A DNA stretch of 64,000 bases from assembly GCA_964464175.1 (NCBI GenBank), contig CAYXFD010000005.1, positions 62,001-126,000 of the forward strand, read 5' to 3'. Below, one piece after another: positions 1-8,030 of the stretch. The position numbers and the translations under genes are program-made. Every line of letters starts with the position of its first letter. Positions within the stretch are counted from its first letter, which is position 1. Source of the stretch: CAYXFD01 sp964464175 (GTDB taxonomy: Bacteria; Cloacimonadota; Cloacimonadia; Cloacimonadales; JAJBBL01). The notes beneath the pieces were generated by a model that ran no database searches, was not told where the DNA came from, and was given only the letters and a program-made list of their open reading frames with translations.

Positions 1-92
1 TTGACACTCATTGCCGGCTTTTGTTTTCATCTAAACAGGATAACTTCCGGAGAGATAACCTTCTCCTCCGATCAAATATCCAGGGAGAGTAT

Positions 93-1724
93 ATGAAATA
101 TTGCCTGTTAATCCTGCTGTTAAGCTTAGCGGTTAATCTATTCCCTCAACCCCAGCCCCCGGTGCGGATGGTCGCTGAATGGGAACCTGCCTCCGGCACT
201 CTCGTCCGCTGGCCCCTCGGTATTCCCTCCGAACTCGTTCAGGAACTCGCTGCAGATGATACCTTGTATGTTCTGGTGGCAGATACCGGCAGCCAGAATT
301 CGGCAGCTTATACTTTCAGCAGCTGGGATGTGAACATGGATCATGTGGTCTTTATTGAAGCCCCGACAGATTCCCACTGGACAAGGGACTGGGGACCGGT
401 AAGTGTTTTCGGCGGCAGTGGAGAATGGGGAATTGTGGATTTTATCTTTGAAGGTTATCCCTGGGTACCACCTCTCAGAAACAGGTGGCAGGATGACACT
501 GCCGTTAACTCCGTTTTAGCAGATTTCTTTGCTGCCCCCCTGTATCAGATGCCTCTCTATTTCACCGGCGGAAATGTAATGACCGACGGATACGGTTCTG
601 CCTTCTCCAGCCGGCAAATGCTGACTGAAAATCAACCTATTGCTGCTCCCCCTCAATTCTTTTCAACTGTCGAGACTTATACCGGCGTTTCCAATTACCA
701 GATCGTCAGTAATTTCGAGTCTTATGGAATACAACACATCGATTGTGTAGCCAAACTTCTCAATGAAGAGACTGTCTTGATAAAAAGGCTTCCGCAATGG
801 CATCCTGATTACAACAGAGTGGAGAGTGTCGCTTCGGAATTTGCAGCTATGACCTCCTGCTTCGGCAGACCTTATAAGATCATCCGCATCGATACGGCAA
901 GTTATTCCGGTAATCATACGGCTGCTTACACCAATTCCCTTATCCTCAATAACAAGGTTTTAGTACCTCTCTTCGGAGTTGTCACTGATGCCGAAGCACT
1001 GCAGGTGTATGAACAGGCAATGCCCGGCTACGAAGTGATCGGCTTTAACTGGAGCGGCTGGTACAGTTACGATGCCCTCCACTGCCGGACTATGGGTATT
1101 TTCGACAGATATATGCTCCGCATTGCCCACAGACCGCTTGACCCTGAAATCCCCAATACTTCGCAAATCCTGATTTCAGCTGAAATCAGAGCTCATAGTA
1201 ACGAACCCCTTATTGATGAGGAAGTAAAAGTATTCTGGAAAACTGAGGACCTTGACTGGCACAGTATCGTTATGACCCCAGCCGGAGGAGATTCTCTCTC
1301 TGCCGTCATTCCGATGCCGGAACCGGAAACTATTATCAGCTATTATATCCAGGCTGCCGACGAATCGGGAAGGGTGGAAACTCTCCCCCGCACTGCCCCG
1401 GAAGCATGCTTTTCCATTACAGTCTATAGCGACACAACTGCTGCTGATGACTTGCTGCTACCTGCCCTCTTCACACTGCGAAACTATCCTAATCCTTTCA
1501 ATCCCGAAACTACGATAGAGATCGGGACAGACGTACGCAGTGAAGTGAGAATCGATGTCTTCAACATCAAAGGACAGAAGATTGCCACTGTTTATAATGG
1601 AGATTTGGAAACAGGATTGAACAGGTTTGTCTGGAATGCTGAAACTCAGAAATCAGGACTATACCTGATAAGAGTCTCTTCCCCGGATTTTTCCTTAACC
1701 CGGAAAGTCTTGCTGCTAAAGTGA
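93..1724 (+). CDS. Secreted agmatine deiminase / peptidyl-arginine deiminase family protein with C-terminal sorting domain
   Basis: The protein belongs to the PAD_porph/agmatine deiminase family, which hydrolyses guanidino groups (agmatine or peptidyl-arginine) releasing ammonia. Visible active-site landmarks are WTRDWGP (about 96-102), GGN (159-161), HID (215-217) and the nucleophile region DALHC (Cys about 331). I start at the ATG at 93 because it follows GGGAGAG and opens directly into a signal peptide (MKYCLLILLLSLAVNLFP); the longer ORF from 21 adds an uncharged-poor leader. The last ~90 residues form a FlgD-like sorting domain (NYPNPFNPETTIEI ... GLYLIRVSS ... RKVLLLK). Known agmatine deiminases are cytoplasmic, so an exported, sorted form suggests a surface peptidylarginine-deiminase-like role as in Porphyromonas; that role is inference. 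Confidence 0.85.
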   Translation: MKYCLLILLLSLAVNLFPQPQPPVRMVAEWEPASGTLVRWPLGIPSELVQELAADDTLYVLVADTGSQNSAAYTFSSWDVNMDHVVFIEAPTDSHWTRDWGPVSVFGGSGEWGIVDFIFEGYPWVPPLRNRWQDDTAVNSVLADFFAAPLYQMPLYFTGGNVMTDGYGSAFSSRQMLTENQPIAAPPQFFSTVETYTGVSNYQIVSNFESYGIQHIDCVAKLLNEETVLIKRLPQWHPDYNRVESVASEFAAMTSCFGRPYKIIRIDTASYSGNHTAAYTNSLILNNKVLVPLFGVVTDAEALQVYEQAMPGYEVIGFNWSGWYSYDALHCRTMGIFDRYMLRIAHRPLDPEIPNTSQILISAEIRAHSNEPLIDEEVKVFWKTEDLDWHSIVMTPAGGDSLSAVIPMPEPETIISYYIQAADESGRVETLPRTAPEACFSITVYSDTTAADDLLLPALFTLRNYPNPFNPETTIEIGTDVRSEVRIDVFNIKGQKIATVYNGDLETGLNRFVWNAETQKSGLYLIRVSSPDFSLTRKVLLLK

Positions 1725-1864
1725 TCTGACCGGTTCCATCTCCAATTTCTAAGATGTATAATGCCTTCCACAATCTATCACAGACTCCTTCTCGTAAATC
1801 TCAATAAAAACCAGTGTCTTTAGAATGGAGAGAATCTCAACAACAATTGAGCTTTCTGAGAGAT

Positions 1865-2290
1865 TCAGTTTTTCACACTCTGAATATCACCTGCAACCAG
1901 CCAATCATCCATGTTACCATAATTACTTTTATCTATCGTGAATGGCTCCAATTCCTCTACCTTCTCAACTTCCACCAGAACAAGAAACCTTTTTCCTGCC
2001 CAGCGTTTATACTGCTTAGCGCTAAGCTGTAATTTGTCCTGATTCATTTCTATCAGCGATACAGACTCCTGTTCGGACAATTTATTGGAATTAGAAACCC
2101 GCTTTATAATTGCCTTCGCTCTTATCAAGCCTTCCCCGTTGTTATTGATGAAATAGAGATTATCACCTTGAAAGACTCTTCCATAAGGCATCTTTCTACC
2201 GGCTGCACCTCTGATGATCATTGTTTTTTTCCCGCTAAGCAGATTATCTAATTCTTTCGCCTGATAATCAAGATAAACTACGTGATCCAT
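1865..2290 (-). CDS. ASCH-domain protein
   Basis: A 141-residue protein with an ASCH/PUA-like fold signature: GKKTMIIRG near the start, GDNLYFINNNGEG followed by the strand LIRAKAIIKRV, and a C-terminal GKRFLVLVEVEKVEELEPF. ASCH domains are small RNA- or nucleic-acid-binding beta-barrels; the particular target is unknown. Three in-frame ATGs lie close together; I chose the one at 2290 because GGAG sits about 6 bases upstream of it, while the upstream two (2296, 2302) overlap that GGAG. The gene lies downstream of the quinone reductase gene on the same strand with 190 bases between them, so co-transcription is possible but not shown. Confidence 0.65.
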   Translation of the reverse strand: MDHVVYLDYQAKELDNLLSGKKTMIIRGAAGRKMPYGRVFQGDNLYFINNNGEGLIRAKAIIKRVSNSNKLSEQESVSLIEMNQDKLQLSAKQYKRWAGKRFLVLVEVEKVEELEPFTIDKSNYGNMDDWLVAGDIQSVKN

Positions 2291-2483
2291 AACCATCTCC
2301 ATCTGTTTTATCTTATAACAATTCTCCTCGTTATCGGGTCAAGACAAAATACACTTGATTATGTTAGGTATGCAGCCTGCATACAAACTGGCCTTGTACT
2401 TAGATTCATTATGCAGGTTCAGAATTACCAAATCATTGGCTTTTTTGCTTACCGTGTTAAGCGTAATCTGTTTTGTTACTGCA

Positions 2484-3068
2484 CTATTGCCTTTCTCGCT
2501 TTCCCAGTTTATACGCTTTGTTGAGCCAGCTTTTTCTCTTTGTTTCAGACGACATTTTGACTGAGCCGAAGTAGGAACTGCGAACCGGTTTAATACCGCA
2601 AAAATGCAATGTCCCTTTCATCATTTTAAGACCCGGATCACCGATATACAGTCTGTTATAAAGAGGCGGAGCGTCCATCGTTACAATCAAACGGGCGGTT
2701 TTCCCTTTCAACAGTTTGTCCCAACTGATGATAAGTCCTTGCTTCTTATGGTATTTATAAGCAAACCCGGAGAGAAAAATTACCTCGATAAAGAGCTTTA
2801 ACAGAGCGGGGGGTGTTGTCCACCAGGTAGGATAAGCAAAGACCAAACAGTCTGCCGCTAAAATGCTTTCCTGAACTGCCGATAGTTCCTGAGATAATTC
2901 AGGTTTTTCTGAATGACCCTCCTTTAGATATTCTTCCAGTTTCAATAAATTGACCGTTATTTCCTCTACCCTGTTCCCGGCATCTGCTGCTCCCCTGATG
3001 TATTCATCGGCTAAGGCATGACAATAACTGTTATCTCTCGGATGAGCTTTGATAACCAATATCTTCAT
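2484..3068 (-). CDS. Flavodoxin-fold NAD(P)H:quinone oxidoreductase
   Basis: A 194-residue Flavodoxin_2 protein (YwrO/KefF/NQO1-like), expected to bind FMN or FAD and transfer two electrons from NAD(P)H to quinones. Evidence: the N-terminal KILVIKAHPRDNSYCHALAD phosphate-binding stretch, the central LVFAYPTWWTTPPALLKLFI motif typical of this family, and FAYKY...GLIISWDKLLKGKTARLIVT before the third Rossmann strand. Length matches the family (about 190-200). It is upstream of the ASCH gene on the minus strand. Cytoplasmic; no signal peptide. Confidence 0.85.
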   Translation of the reverse strand: MKILVIKAHPRDNSYCHALADEYIRGAADAGNRVEEITVNLLKLEEYLKEGHSEKPELSQELSAVQESILAADCLVFAYPTWWTTPPALLKLFIEVIFLSGFAYKYHKKQGLIISWDKLLKGKTARLIVTMDAPPLYNRLYIGDPGLKMMKGTLHFCGIKPVRSSYFGSVKMSSETKRKSWLNKAYKLGKRERQ

Positions 3069-3424
3069 TCTCTGACTCCCTGCTTCTCTGTAAGAGTATC
3101 TCTATTCCCTGCTAATGATCTGCCCGGAAAGATTGACGCGAATTGCTTTTTTTGTCCAGTTAAAATGAGATCAGCTAAACTCCGGTATCCTCTTTCGTCC
3201 TGAGATTGCAAAGACTGTTATTGCTATCTTTTTTTTCTGCTATTTTCTGAACATATCTTAGGTAAAGCAGAGAGGAATACCTAAGTCGGCTCACACTAAC
3301 TGAGGTATTCTTCTCTGATTTGATTGAGATACTTCTCAGGAAATTCTGTACCAGGTGCGTCCTTGCTGTCAGCAGACAGAAGCAGGAGGAGGGCGGTTCG
3401 TGAACCGCCCCTACGAAGTACAGA

Positions 3425-3492
3425 AAGAGGGTCGGCAGGGAGTACGTACCGCAATTTGGTAAATTGCGGCAAACAAGTTACCAACTTGTTCT
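3425..3492. repeat. 68-bp direct repeat, copy 1, containing two perfect palindromes
   Basis: Identical or nearly identical to 3736-3803 (offset 311). The unit starts AAGAGGGTCGGCAGGG and contains two abutting perfect hairpins, CCGCAATTTggtAAATTGCGG and AACAAGTTaccAACTTGTT, each with a 3-base loop. Confidence 0.85.
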
Positions 3493-3735
3493 GAAGAAAA
3501 AGAAAACCTACAGAAGTAAAGCAGGAAGCAAAAAAGCAGACCAGGATGGTCTGTAAACGATGTACCAAGAGCATACCTGTTACAAGCAGACAAAGTCAGG
3601 ATACAGAAGATCTGTACCAAGGGCGTCCCTGCCCTTGGCATTTTTTTTAACCATGTCCCTTACCTGCATTGAGCGAAGCGATTAGTGAAAGGTGAAGACA
3701 TAAATATCGTAAAAAACCTGTGGATGAAAAGCGGT

Positions 3736-3803
3736 AAGAGGGTCGGCAGGGAGTACGTACCGCAATTTGGTAAATTGCGGCAAACAAGTTACCAACTTGT
3801 TCT
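3736..3803. repeat. 68-bp direct repeat, copy 2
   Basis: Second copy of the 3425-3492 unit, with both hairpins conserved. It is followed within 12 bases by TGTCCCTTACCTGCATT, which also occurs at 3654-3670 ahead of this copy, so a larger block has been duplicated. Confidence 0.85.
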
Positions 3804-3814
3804 ACTTTTAACAA

Positions 3815-3860
3815 TGTCCCTTACCTGCATTAAGCGAAGCGAAAATGCAGGTAAGGGACA
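3815..3860. repeat. Long perfect inverted repeat (16-bp arms), possible terminator of the ars operon
   Basis: TGTCCCTTACCTGCAT (3815-3830) and its exact reverse complement (3845-3860) flank a 14-base loop containing AAGCGAAGCG. It lies 43 bases downstream of the stop of the thioredoxin-like gene on the minus strand, so it could stop or stabilise the arsenic-operon transcript, but there is no uridine run and the left arm is also present without a partner at 3654, so I treat it primarily as a repeat element. Confidence 0.7.
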
Positions 3861-3895
3861 AAACAGTATTAGGGTGGGTGGGCGAGTATAACAAC
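3861..3895. repeat. G-rich dispersed motif, copy 1
   Basis: AAACAGTA followed by GGGTGGGTGG and TATAACAACA. The same three blocks in the same order and spacing recur at 31271-31305. Function unknown. Confidence 0.5.
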
Positions 3896-3903
3896 AGAGC
3901 GAT

Positions 3904-4137
3904 CTAAACTTGCATCATCATCTTGATCTTATCAACAGACAAAACCTCCCCCACCGATTTAACCACTTCATCAATCACCAGAGCCGGAGTCATCGGAACA
4001 CCATATCCGGTAATCTTGTTCATATCAGTAACCTTGACTAACTGATAGTCTATGCCGGCTTCCTCAGCTGCCTTGGCGGCATTCTGAGCTAATTTCCTGC
4101 ACTTGGAGCAGCCACTCCCTAAGATTTTGATTATCAT
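3904..4137 (-). CDS. Thioredoxin-like small redox protein (Thioredoxin_3 family)
   Basis: A 77-residue glutaredoxin/thioredoxin-fold protein of the 'redox-active disulfide protein 2' type. The active site is GSGCSKCRKL at residues 7-16 (CxxC), followed by the cis-proline segment VPMTPALVID and the terminal helix. It is the last gene of the arsenic operon, where such proteins usually accompany an ArsP/DUF318 permease; a role as thiol reductant for that permease or for arsenate/organoarsenical reduction is inference from context. Confidence 0.85.
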   Translation of the reverse strand: MIIKILGSGCSKCRKLAQNAAKAAEEAGIDYQLVKVTDMNKITGYGVPMTPALVIDEVVKSVGEVLSVDKIKMMMQV

Positions 4138-4168
4138 CTTTTATTCCTCCCTGATCAGCAAAAAAACA

Positions 4169-4564
4169 TTACTCTCTGAAAAACCTGTAGGTTATTTCCT
4201 TTACCAATCTCGCCATTTCTTCGCTGCCGGTTTCAGCAAGCGGTTCCTTACCTTCTAAAAAATCGGTCAGAATGACCTGCTTATAGTTCTTAATACCCTT
4301 ATTATCAAACATCGTCTTCACACAAGAGACCGGGCAGCCGTCAATGATCAGGCTTACCGCCGGATTCTCTTCCACACTCTCTTTGAAACCTTTGATATCA
4401 GCCCCTATTCCGGAAGCACAGTTTATCCGGAAAATCTTCAGCCTGTCTAATTCCCGAGCCAGATCATAGGTCAATATCCCCGCATTACTCCCTCCGGCAC
4501 AGTAAAAGACATAGCCCGTATTTTTCCCTTCGGAAGGATCTTTCAAAAGCTTTTTCCGAATCAT
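4169..4564 (-). CDS. DGC-domain putative zinc-binding protein
   Basis: A 131-residue protein of the DGC family (named for a conserved Asp-Gly-Cys). Visible cysteine motifs are FYCAGGSNAG (about 21-30), INCASGIG (about 48-55) and IDGCPVSCVK (about 73-82). The four conserved cysteines suggest metal or metalloid coordination; the biochemical activity is not established. It sits between the permease and the thioredoxin-like gene with short spacers, which ties it to arsenic handling by association. Confidence 0.8.
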   Translation of the reverse strand: MIRKKLLKDPSEGKNTGYVFYCAGGSNAGILTYDLARELDRLKIFRINCASGIGADIKGFKESVEENPAVSLIIDGCPVSCVKTMFDNKGIKNYKQVILTDFLEGKEPLAETGSEEMARLVKEITYRFFRE

Positions 4565-4603
4565 ATTACCTCCCCTTGTAACTCAAACGAATAAATCAAA
4601 AAA

Positions 4604-5893
4604 CTATCCGAATAGATTCCCATAGATCATTCCGGCTATTGCAGACATTATAACTACCAGCAAGACAAAGACCAGAGTCTTCTTCGTTCCGATGACGCTC
4701 CTGATCACCAGCATATTCGGTAAAGATAGTGCCGGACCAGCCAGCAGCAGGGCAAGAGCAGGACCCTTCCCCATGCCGTTACCGATCAAACCCTGCAAGA
4801 TCGGAACTTCCGTCAAGGTTGCAAAGTACATAAAAGCTCCGGCAATCGCCGCAAAGAAATTTGCCCAGAGCGAATTACCTCCGACAGCTCTGTAAACCCA
4901 ATGAGACGGGATCAAGCCCTCTGCTTCCGGTCTCCCTAATAATATACCGGCGATCAGGACTCCGAAAAGGAGCAGAGGCAGGATCTGTTTGGCAAAATCC
5001 CAGGTTGCAGTAAACCATTCTCCCAGTTCATCTTCCTTACGGCTGATAAAATAGGAAAGACTGATAAAAGCGGCTGCAAAAGCTATTACCGGATAAGCGG
5101 GAAACAAAAGAGCAAAAAGCAGGGTAACCACGGCAGTGATTCCAATTTTCCACTTCTTCATCGCGAAGAATCTGATCAGGACAAAACCGAGCAGCAGGGC
5201 TAAGATGGCTGTAATGTGCCATTTTATCTGATATACAGCAAACCAGAATCCCTGAGCTTCAACCGGTTTACCCCAGTTAGCAAAAATGAGAATTAGTACC
5301 AGTAAACCCATTAAGGAGGCATTCTGCCATAACGGTTTCTCGTTTTCCGGCAGGACAAAACCTCCCTCTTCAACTTTGTCTTTTCTGAAGATAAACTGCA
5401 TTATCAAGCCGATAATGACACTGAATACTATCGCTCCGACTGCTCTGGCTATTCCGAGCTGAATACCCAAAACCCGGGCAGTAAGGATGATAGCCATGAT
5501 GTTGATCGCCGGTCCGGAATAGAGAAAAGTTACCGCCGGACCTAAACCCGCACCTCTCTTATGGATACTGCTGAAGAGGGGGAGAACCGTACAGGAACAG
5601 ACCGCCAGAATACTACCCGAAACCGAAGCAACCGAATAAGCAACGATCTTATTCGCTTTGCTCCCTAAATACTTCATAACTGCACCCTGACTGATAAAGA
5701 CCGAGATGGCTCCGGCAATGAAAAAGGCGGGGATCAGGCAGAGGAGTATATGCTCACGCGCATAATCCTGCAAAAGAAACAAGCCCTCCCTGAAAGCAGC
5801 ATCAAATCTTGCCGTTCCGACCGGCATAAAGTAAGCACCAAAGAATACTGCCGCCATCAGCAGCAGAATTTTTCCTTCTTCTTTCCAATTCAT
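4604..5893 (-). CDS. ArsP-type permease (DUF318 family)
   Basis: A 429-residue polytopic inner-membrane protein with roughly ten hydrophobic segments. The family hallmark is CSCTVLPLFSSIHKRGAGLG followed by AVTFLYSGPAINIMA (about 97-135), and a second related half near the C-terminus (ATLTEVPILQGLIGNGMGKG with LLAGPALSLPN). Members include ArsP, an efflux permease for trivalent organoarsenicals. Here it lies directly downstream of ACR3, so it probably broadens the arsenic range of the operon; the exact substrate is not visible from sequence. Confidence 0.8.
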   Translation of the reverse strand: MNWKEEGKILLLMAAVFFGAYFMPVGTARFDAAFREGLFLLQDYAREHILLCLIPAFFIAGAISVFISQGAVMKYLGSKANKIVAYSVASVSGSILAVCSCTVLPLFSSIHKRGAGLGPAVTFLYSGPAINIMAIILTARVLGIQLGIARAVGAIVFSVIIGLIMQFIFRKDKVEEGGFVLPENEKPLWQNASLMGLLVLILIFANWGKPVEAQGFWFAVYQIKWHITAILALLLGFVLIRFFAMKKWKIGITAVVTLLFALLFPAYPVIAFAAAFISLSYFISRKEDELGEWFTATWDFAKQILPLLLFGVLIAGILLGRPEAEGLIPSHWVYRAVGGNSLWANFFAAIAGAFMYFATLTEVPILQGLIGNGMGKGPALALLLAGPALSLPNMLVIRSVIGTKKTLVFVLLVVIMSAIAGMIYGNLFG

Positions 5894-5905
5894 AACTCGT
5901 CCTCG

Positions 5906-7006
5906 CTATTTATGACATAGGATTGACTCACCTTCTTCACTCTCTTGCGGAAAACGGTGGCTGGTTTTATTGGCAATTCTGACTAAGGTCAGCATGACCG
6001 GTACTTCGACTAAAACACCTACAATCGTGGCAAGTGCTACCGGTGAAGCTGCCCCAAACAGGGCTATCGCTACCGCTACTGCTAATTCGAAGAAATTCGA
6101 AGCTCCAATCATTCCGGCAGGAGCAGCTATGCAGTGCCTCATCCTGAGCTTCCGGGCGGCGAAGTAAGTTACAAAGAAGATAAAAAAGGTCTGAATCGTC
6201 AAAGGTATGGCTATCAGAACAATATGCAGGGGATTTTGCAGAATAACTCTCCCCTGAAAAGAGAAGATGATCACCAGAGTTAACAACAATCCGCCAATTG
6301 TGATGTTATTGAACCTGGGAAGGAAACTATCTTTAAAGTAATCTATGCCCTTACTTTTTATCACCCTGATTCTGGTAATTATTCCTCCGGCAAGAGGGAT
6401 CACCACAAAGAGAACTACCGAAAGAAGGAGAGTATCCCACGGTATGCTGATCCCGCTGACCCCGAGAAGAAAGGCAACGATCGGGGTGAAAGCGAATAAG
6501 AGAATGATATTGTTTGTCGCTACCTGAACAACAGTATAAGCTGGATTTCCTTTTGTCAGATGACTCCAGACAAAAACCATTGCCGTGCAGGGAGCAGCTC
6601 CCAGAATGATAGCCCCGGCAAGATAATCACGGGCTAAATCAGTAGGTATCAGACTCCGGAAGATAAAAAAGAAGAAGAGATAGGCTATCCCATACATGGA
6701 AAAAGGCTTGATCAGCCAGTTGACGATCCAGGTTAAATAAAGTCCCTGTGGACTCTTTCCGACATTTTTGATACTGGAAAAGTCAACCTTCATCATCATC
6801 GGGTAGATCATCAGCCAGATGAGTATCGCTATCGGAATAGAGACATTGGCATATTCGAACCTGCTGAGAAATCTCGGTATAAAAGAAAGGTACTGCCCGA
6901 TCAGAATGCCGGAAACCATACAGGAAGCAACCCAAACAGTCAAATACTTCTCAAAAAAACTGATGCCTCCCCCCTTGTTATCAGTAGCCTTAGCTCTGTC
7001 TTTCAT
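5906..7006 (-). CDS. acr3: Arsenite efflux transporter ACR3
   Basis: A 366-residue transporter of the ACR3/BART superfamily that exports arsenite. Ten hydrophobic segments are visible. Family signatures: LGAAPCTAMVFVWSHLTKG with the conserved Cys in the fourth segment, ATNNIILLFAFTPIVAFLLG, and IGASNFFELAVAVAIALFG, where the conserved Glu of the ninth segment is present. Its ATG overlaps the arsR stop codon by three bases (TCA/CAT on the plus strand at 7003-7006), showing translational coupling in one operon. Confidence 0.93.
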   Translation of the reverse strand: MKDRAKATDNKGGGISFFEKYLTVWVASCMVSGILIGQYLSFIPRFLSRFEYANVSIPIAILIWLMIYPMMMKVDFSSIKNVGKSPQGLYLTWIVNWLIKPFSMYGIAYLFFFFIFRSLIPTDLARDYLAGAIILGAAPCTAMVFVWSHLTKGNPAYTVVQVATNNIILLFAFTPIVAFLLGVSGISIPWDTLLLSVVLFVVIPLAGGIITRIRVIKSKGIDYFKDSFLPRFNNITIGGLLLTLVIIFSFQGRVILQNPLHIVLIAIPLTIQTFFIFFVTYFAARKLRMRHCIAAPAGMIGASNFFELAVAVAIALFGAASPVALATIVGVLVEVPVMLTLVRIANKTSHRFPQESEEGESILCHK

Positions 7007-7326
7007 TTTTTCCCAACCTTCCCAAGAAGACTTTCACAGATGCACTTTTCCTTAGGACCTGTTAGTTCATTAATCTCTTGCTGCAGCATCGAAATCTTGT
7101 CGCGGTTAATTGAATAATGCATCCAGGTTCCCTCTTTCCTGCCGGAGACTAATCCGCACTCAGTCAGAACCTTCATGTGATGAGAAAGAGTTGACTGGCT
7201 GATCTCCATACCCTTCAGGATCTCACAAGCACATACCGTCCCGCAGGAGAGAATATCCAGTATCTGCAACCTTGCCGGCTCTGCCAGCGCTTTGAAAAAA
7301 AGCGATAGTTCATAATATTTATTCAT
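7003..7326 (-). CDS. arsR: ArsR/SmtB-family arsenic-responsive repressor
   Basis: A 107-residue winged-helix repressor. The recognition region is ISQSTLSHHMKVLTECGLV, and the metalloid-sensing cysteines are in the preceding helix (CGTVCACEIL, corresponding to the ELCVCDL element of classic ArsR). Arsenite binding releases the protein from the operator. It is the first gene of the five-gene operon and overlaps acr3. Upstream promoter and tandem operator-like sequences are listed separately. The C-terminus has an additional CIC, as in many type-2 ArsR proteins. Confidence 0.93.
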   Translation of the reverse strand: MNKYYELSLFFKALAEPARLQILDILSCGTVCACEILKGMEISQSTLSHHMKVLTECGLVSGRKEGTWMHYSINRDKISMLQQEINELTGPKEKCICESLLGKVGKK

Positions 7327-7355
7327 GATATCTCCTATGCCTAATCACTCTAAAC

Positions 7356-7402
7356 AATATATCTATACATCGATAGTTGTCAATATCTATCTTCATCGAT
7401 AT
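7356..7402 (-). promoter_or_regulatory. ars operon promoter with tandem operator-like repeats
   Basis: On the minus strand TTGACA (7378-7383) and TATATT (7356-7361) are separated by 16 bases, a near-consensus sigma-70-type promoter 30 bases from the arsR start. Two copies of TATCTAT-n-CATCGATA lie at 7360-7376 and 7384-7402, one covering the spacer and -10 and one upstream of the -35. Their position and dyad-containing core (ATCGAT) suit ArsR binding sites. Confidence 0.7.
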
Positions 7403-7423
7403 ATGCTAAATGACTCCAGAAAG

Positions 7424-7479
7424 CTCTTAGCCCTCTGCCCTTTGCTCTCTGCTCTTCGCTCTTTGCCCTTAGCCCTTAG
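7424..7479. repeat. Degenerate heptanucleotide tandem repeat (8 x 7 bp)
   Basis: Eight consecutive heptamers of the form CYCTYDG (CTCTTAG, CCCTCTG, CCCTTTG, CTCTCTG, CTCTTCG, CTCTTTG, CCCTTAG, CCCTTAG). The period of seven rules out a codon repeat. Comparable heptamer arrays (STRR repeats) are known in cyanobacteria. Confidence 0.8.
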
Positions 7480-7491
7480 CTTTTTACTCCT

Positions 7492-7551
7492 TGATTGGAT
7501 ATTCCGACGGATTCGGACACTGATTCCGATATTATTCGGACACTTATTGAC
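7492..7551. mobile_element. Left terminal region of an IS21-family element
   Basis: The sequence begins TGATTGGATATTCCGACGG and carries three short reiterated motifs (GATTCGGACAC, GATTCCGATATT, ATTCGGACACT), the multiple-terminal-repeat arrangement typical of IS21 ends. It is followed immediately by the istA fragment at 7560. Confidence 0.6.
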
Positions 7552-7559
7552 TAGCAACA

Positions 7560-8030
7560 ATGATCACTAACGTTTCTTTCGACATGGGAGGAGTTAGTGA
7601 AAAAGTGACGCCGATACAGGAGAGTAAAGATGTCCGATTAAAGAAGATTTACAGGCTTCATTTTTACGAGAAGTTATCATTTAGAGAGATAGAGAAGCTG
7701 TTAAACATACCGAGTTCTACTTTAAATGATTATTCTCGCCGAATAAAGGATTTGGGTTTGACTGAAGAAGAGTTTCTAGGAATAGGTGATGAAGGGTTAC
7801 ATGGTCTCATCTTTCCTTGTAAAAGTGGAGAACGTAACAGTGTCGATAAATCATATAGCTCTTTTGATCTGAGGTGTATAATTCTGAATTACTTATTCGT
7901 CTGTCTCTTGTTAGCAGCAGTATGCTTATCGATTTTTTTTGCAGATATAAATAATCAGCCAAACTGGGAAGACAAACCCCCAAAAAACGATGGCAACAAT
8001 AGTCATTATACCCAGAAAAAAATCAGCTAA
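7560..8030 (+). pseudogene. Truncated IS21 transposase (istA) N-terminal fragment
   Basis: The first ~108 residues resemble the N-terminus of IS21-family IstA: a helix-turn-helix (KLSFREIEKLLNIPSSTLN) followed by DLGLTEEEFL and LIFPCKSGERN, the segment that precedes the catalytic domain. The DDE domain and istB are absent. From about position 7875 the frame runs into unrelated sequence, encoding a spurious hydrophobic stretch that is antisense to a small membrane-protein gene at 7926-8039. I read this as a decayed insertion element with only its left end left. Confidence 0.65.

Larger units (their letters stand above)
3069..3903. repeat. Gene-free region with a mosaic of palindromic repeats
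   Basis: This 835-base gap has no credible gene; the small ORFs in it are by-products of palindromes. From left to right I see GGGCGGTTCGTGAACCGCCC (a perfect 20-base palindrome near 3393), CCGCAATTTggtAAATTGCGG and AACAAGTTaccAACTTGTT adjacent to each other (3449-3491), CCAAGGGCgtccctGCCCTTGG (near 3617), a second copy of the first pair, and a long inverted repeat at 3815-3860. The arrangement resembles clustered REP/BIME-like or MITE-derived elements rather than a single regulatory site. Confidence 0.7.

Noticed and set aside
3296..3641. Overlapping minus-strand ORFs of 76-92 codons
   Set aside because: They are composed of the palindromic repeats (VRRGGSRTA from GGGCGGTTCGTGAACCGCCC and similar), with no ribosome-binding site or domain.
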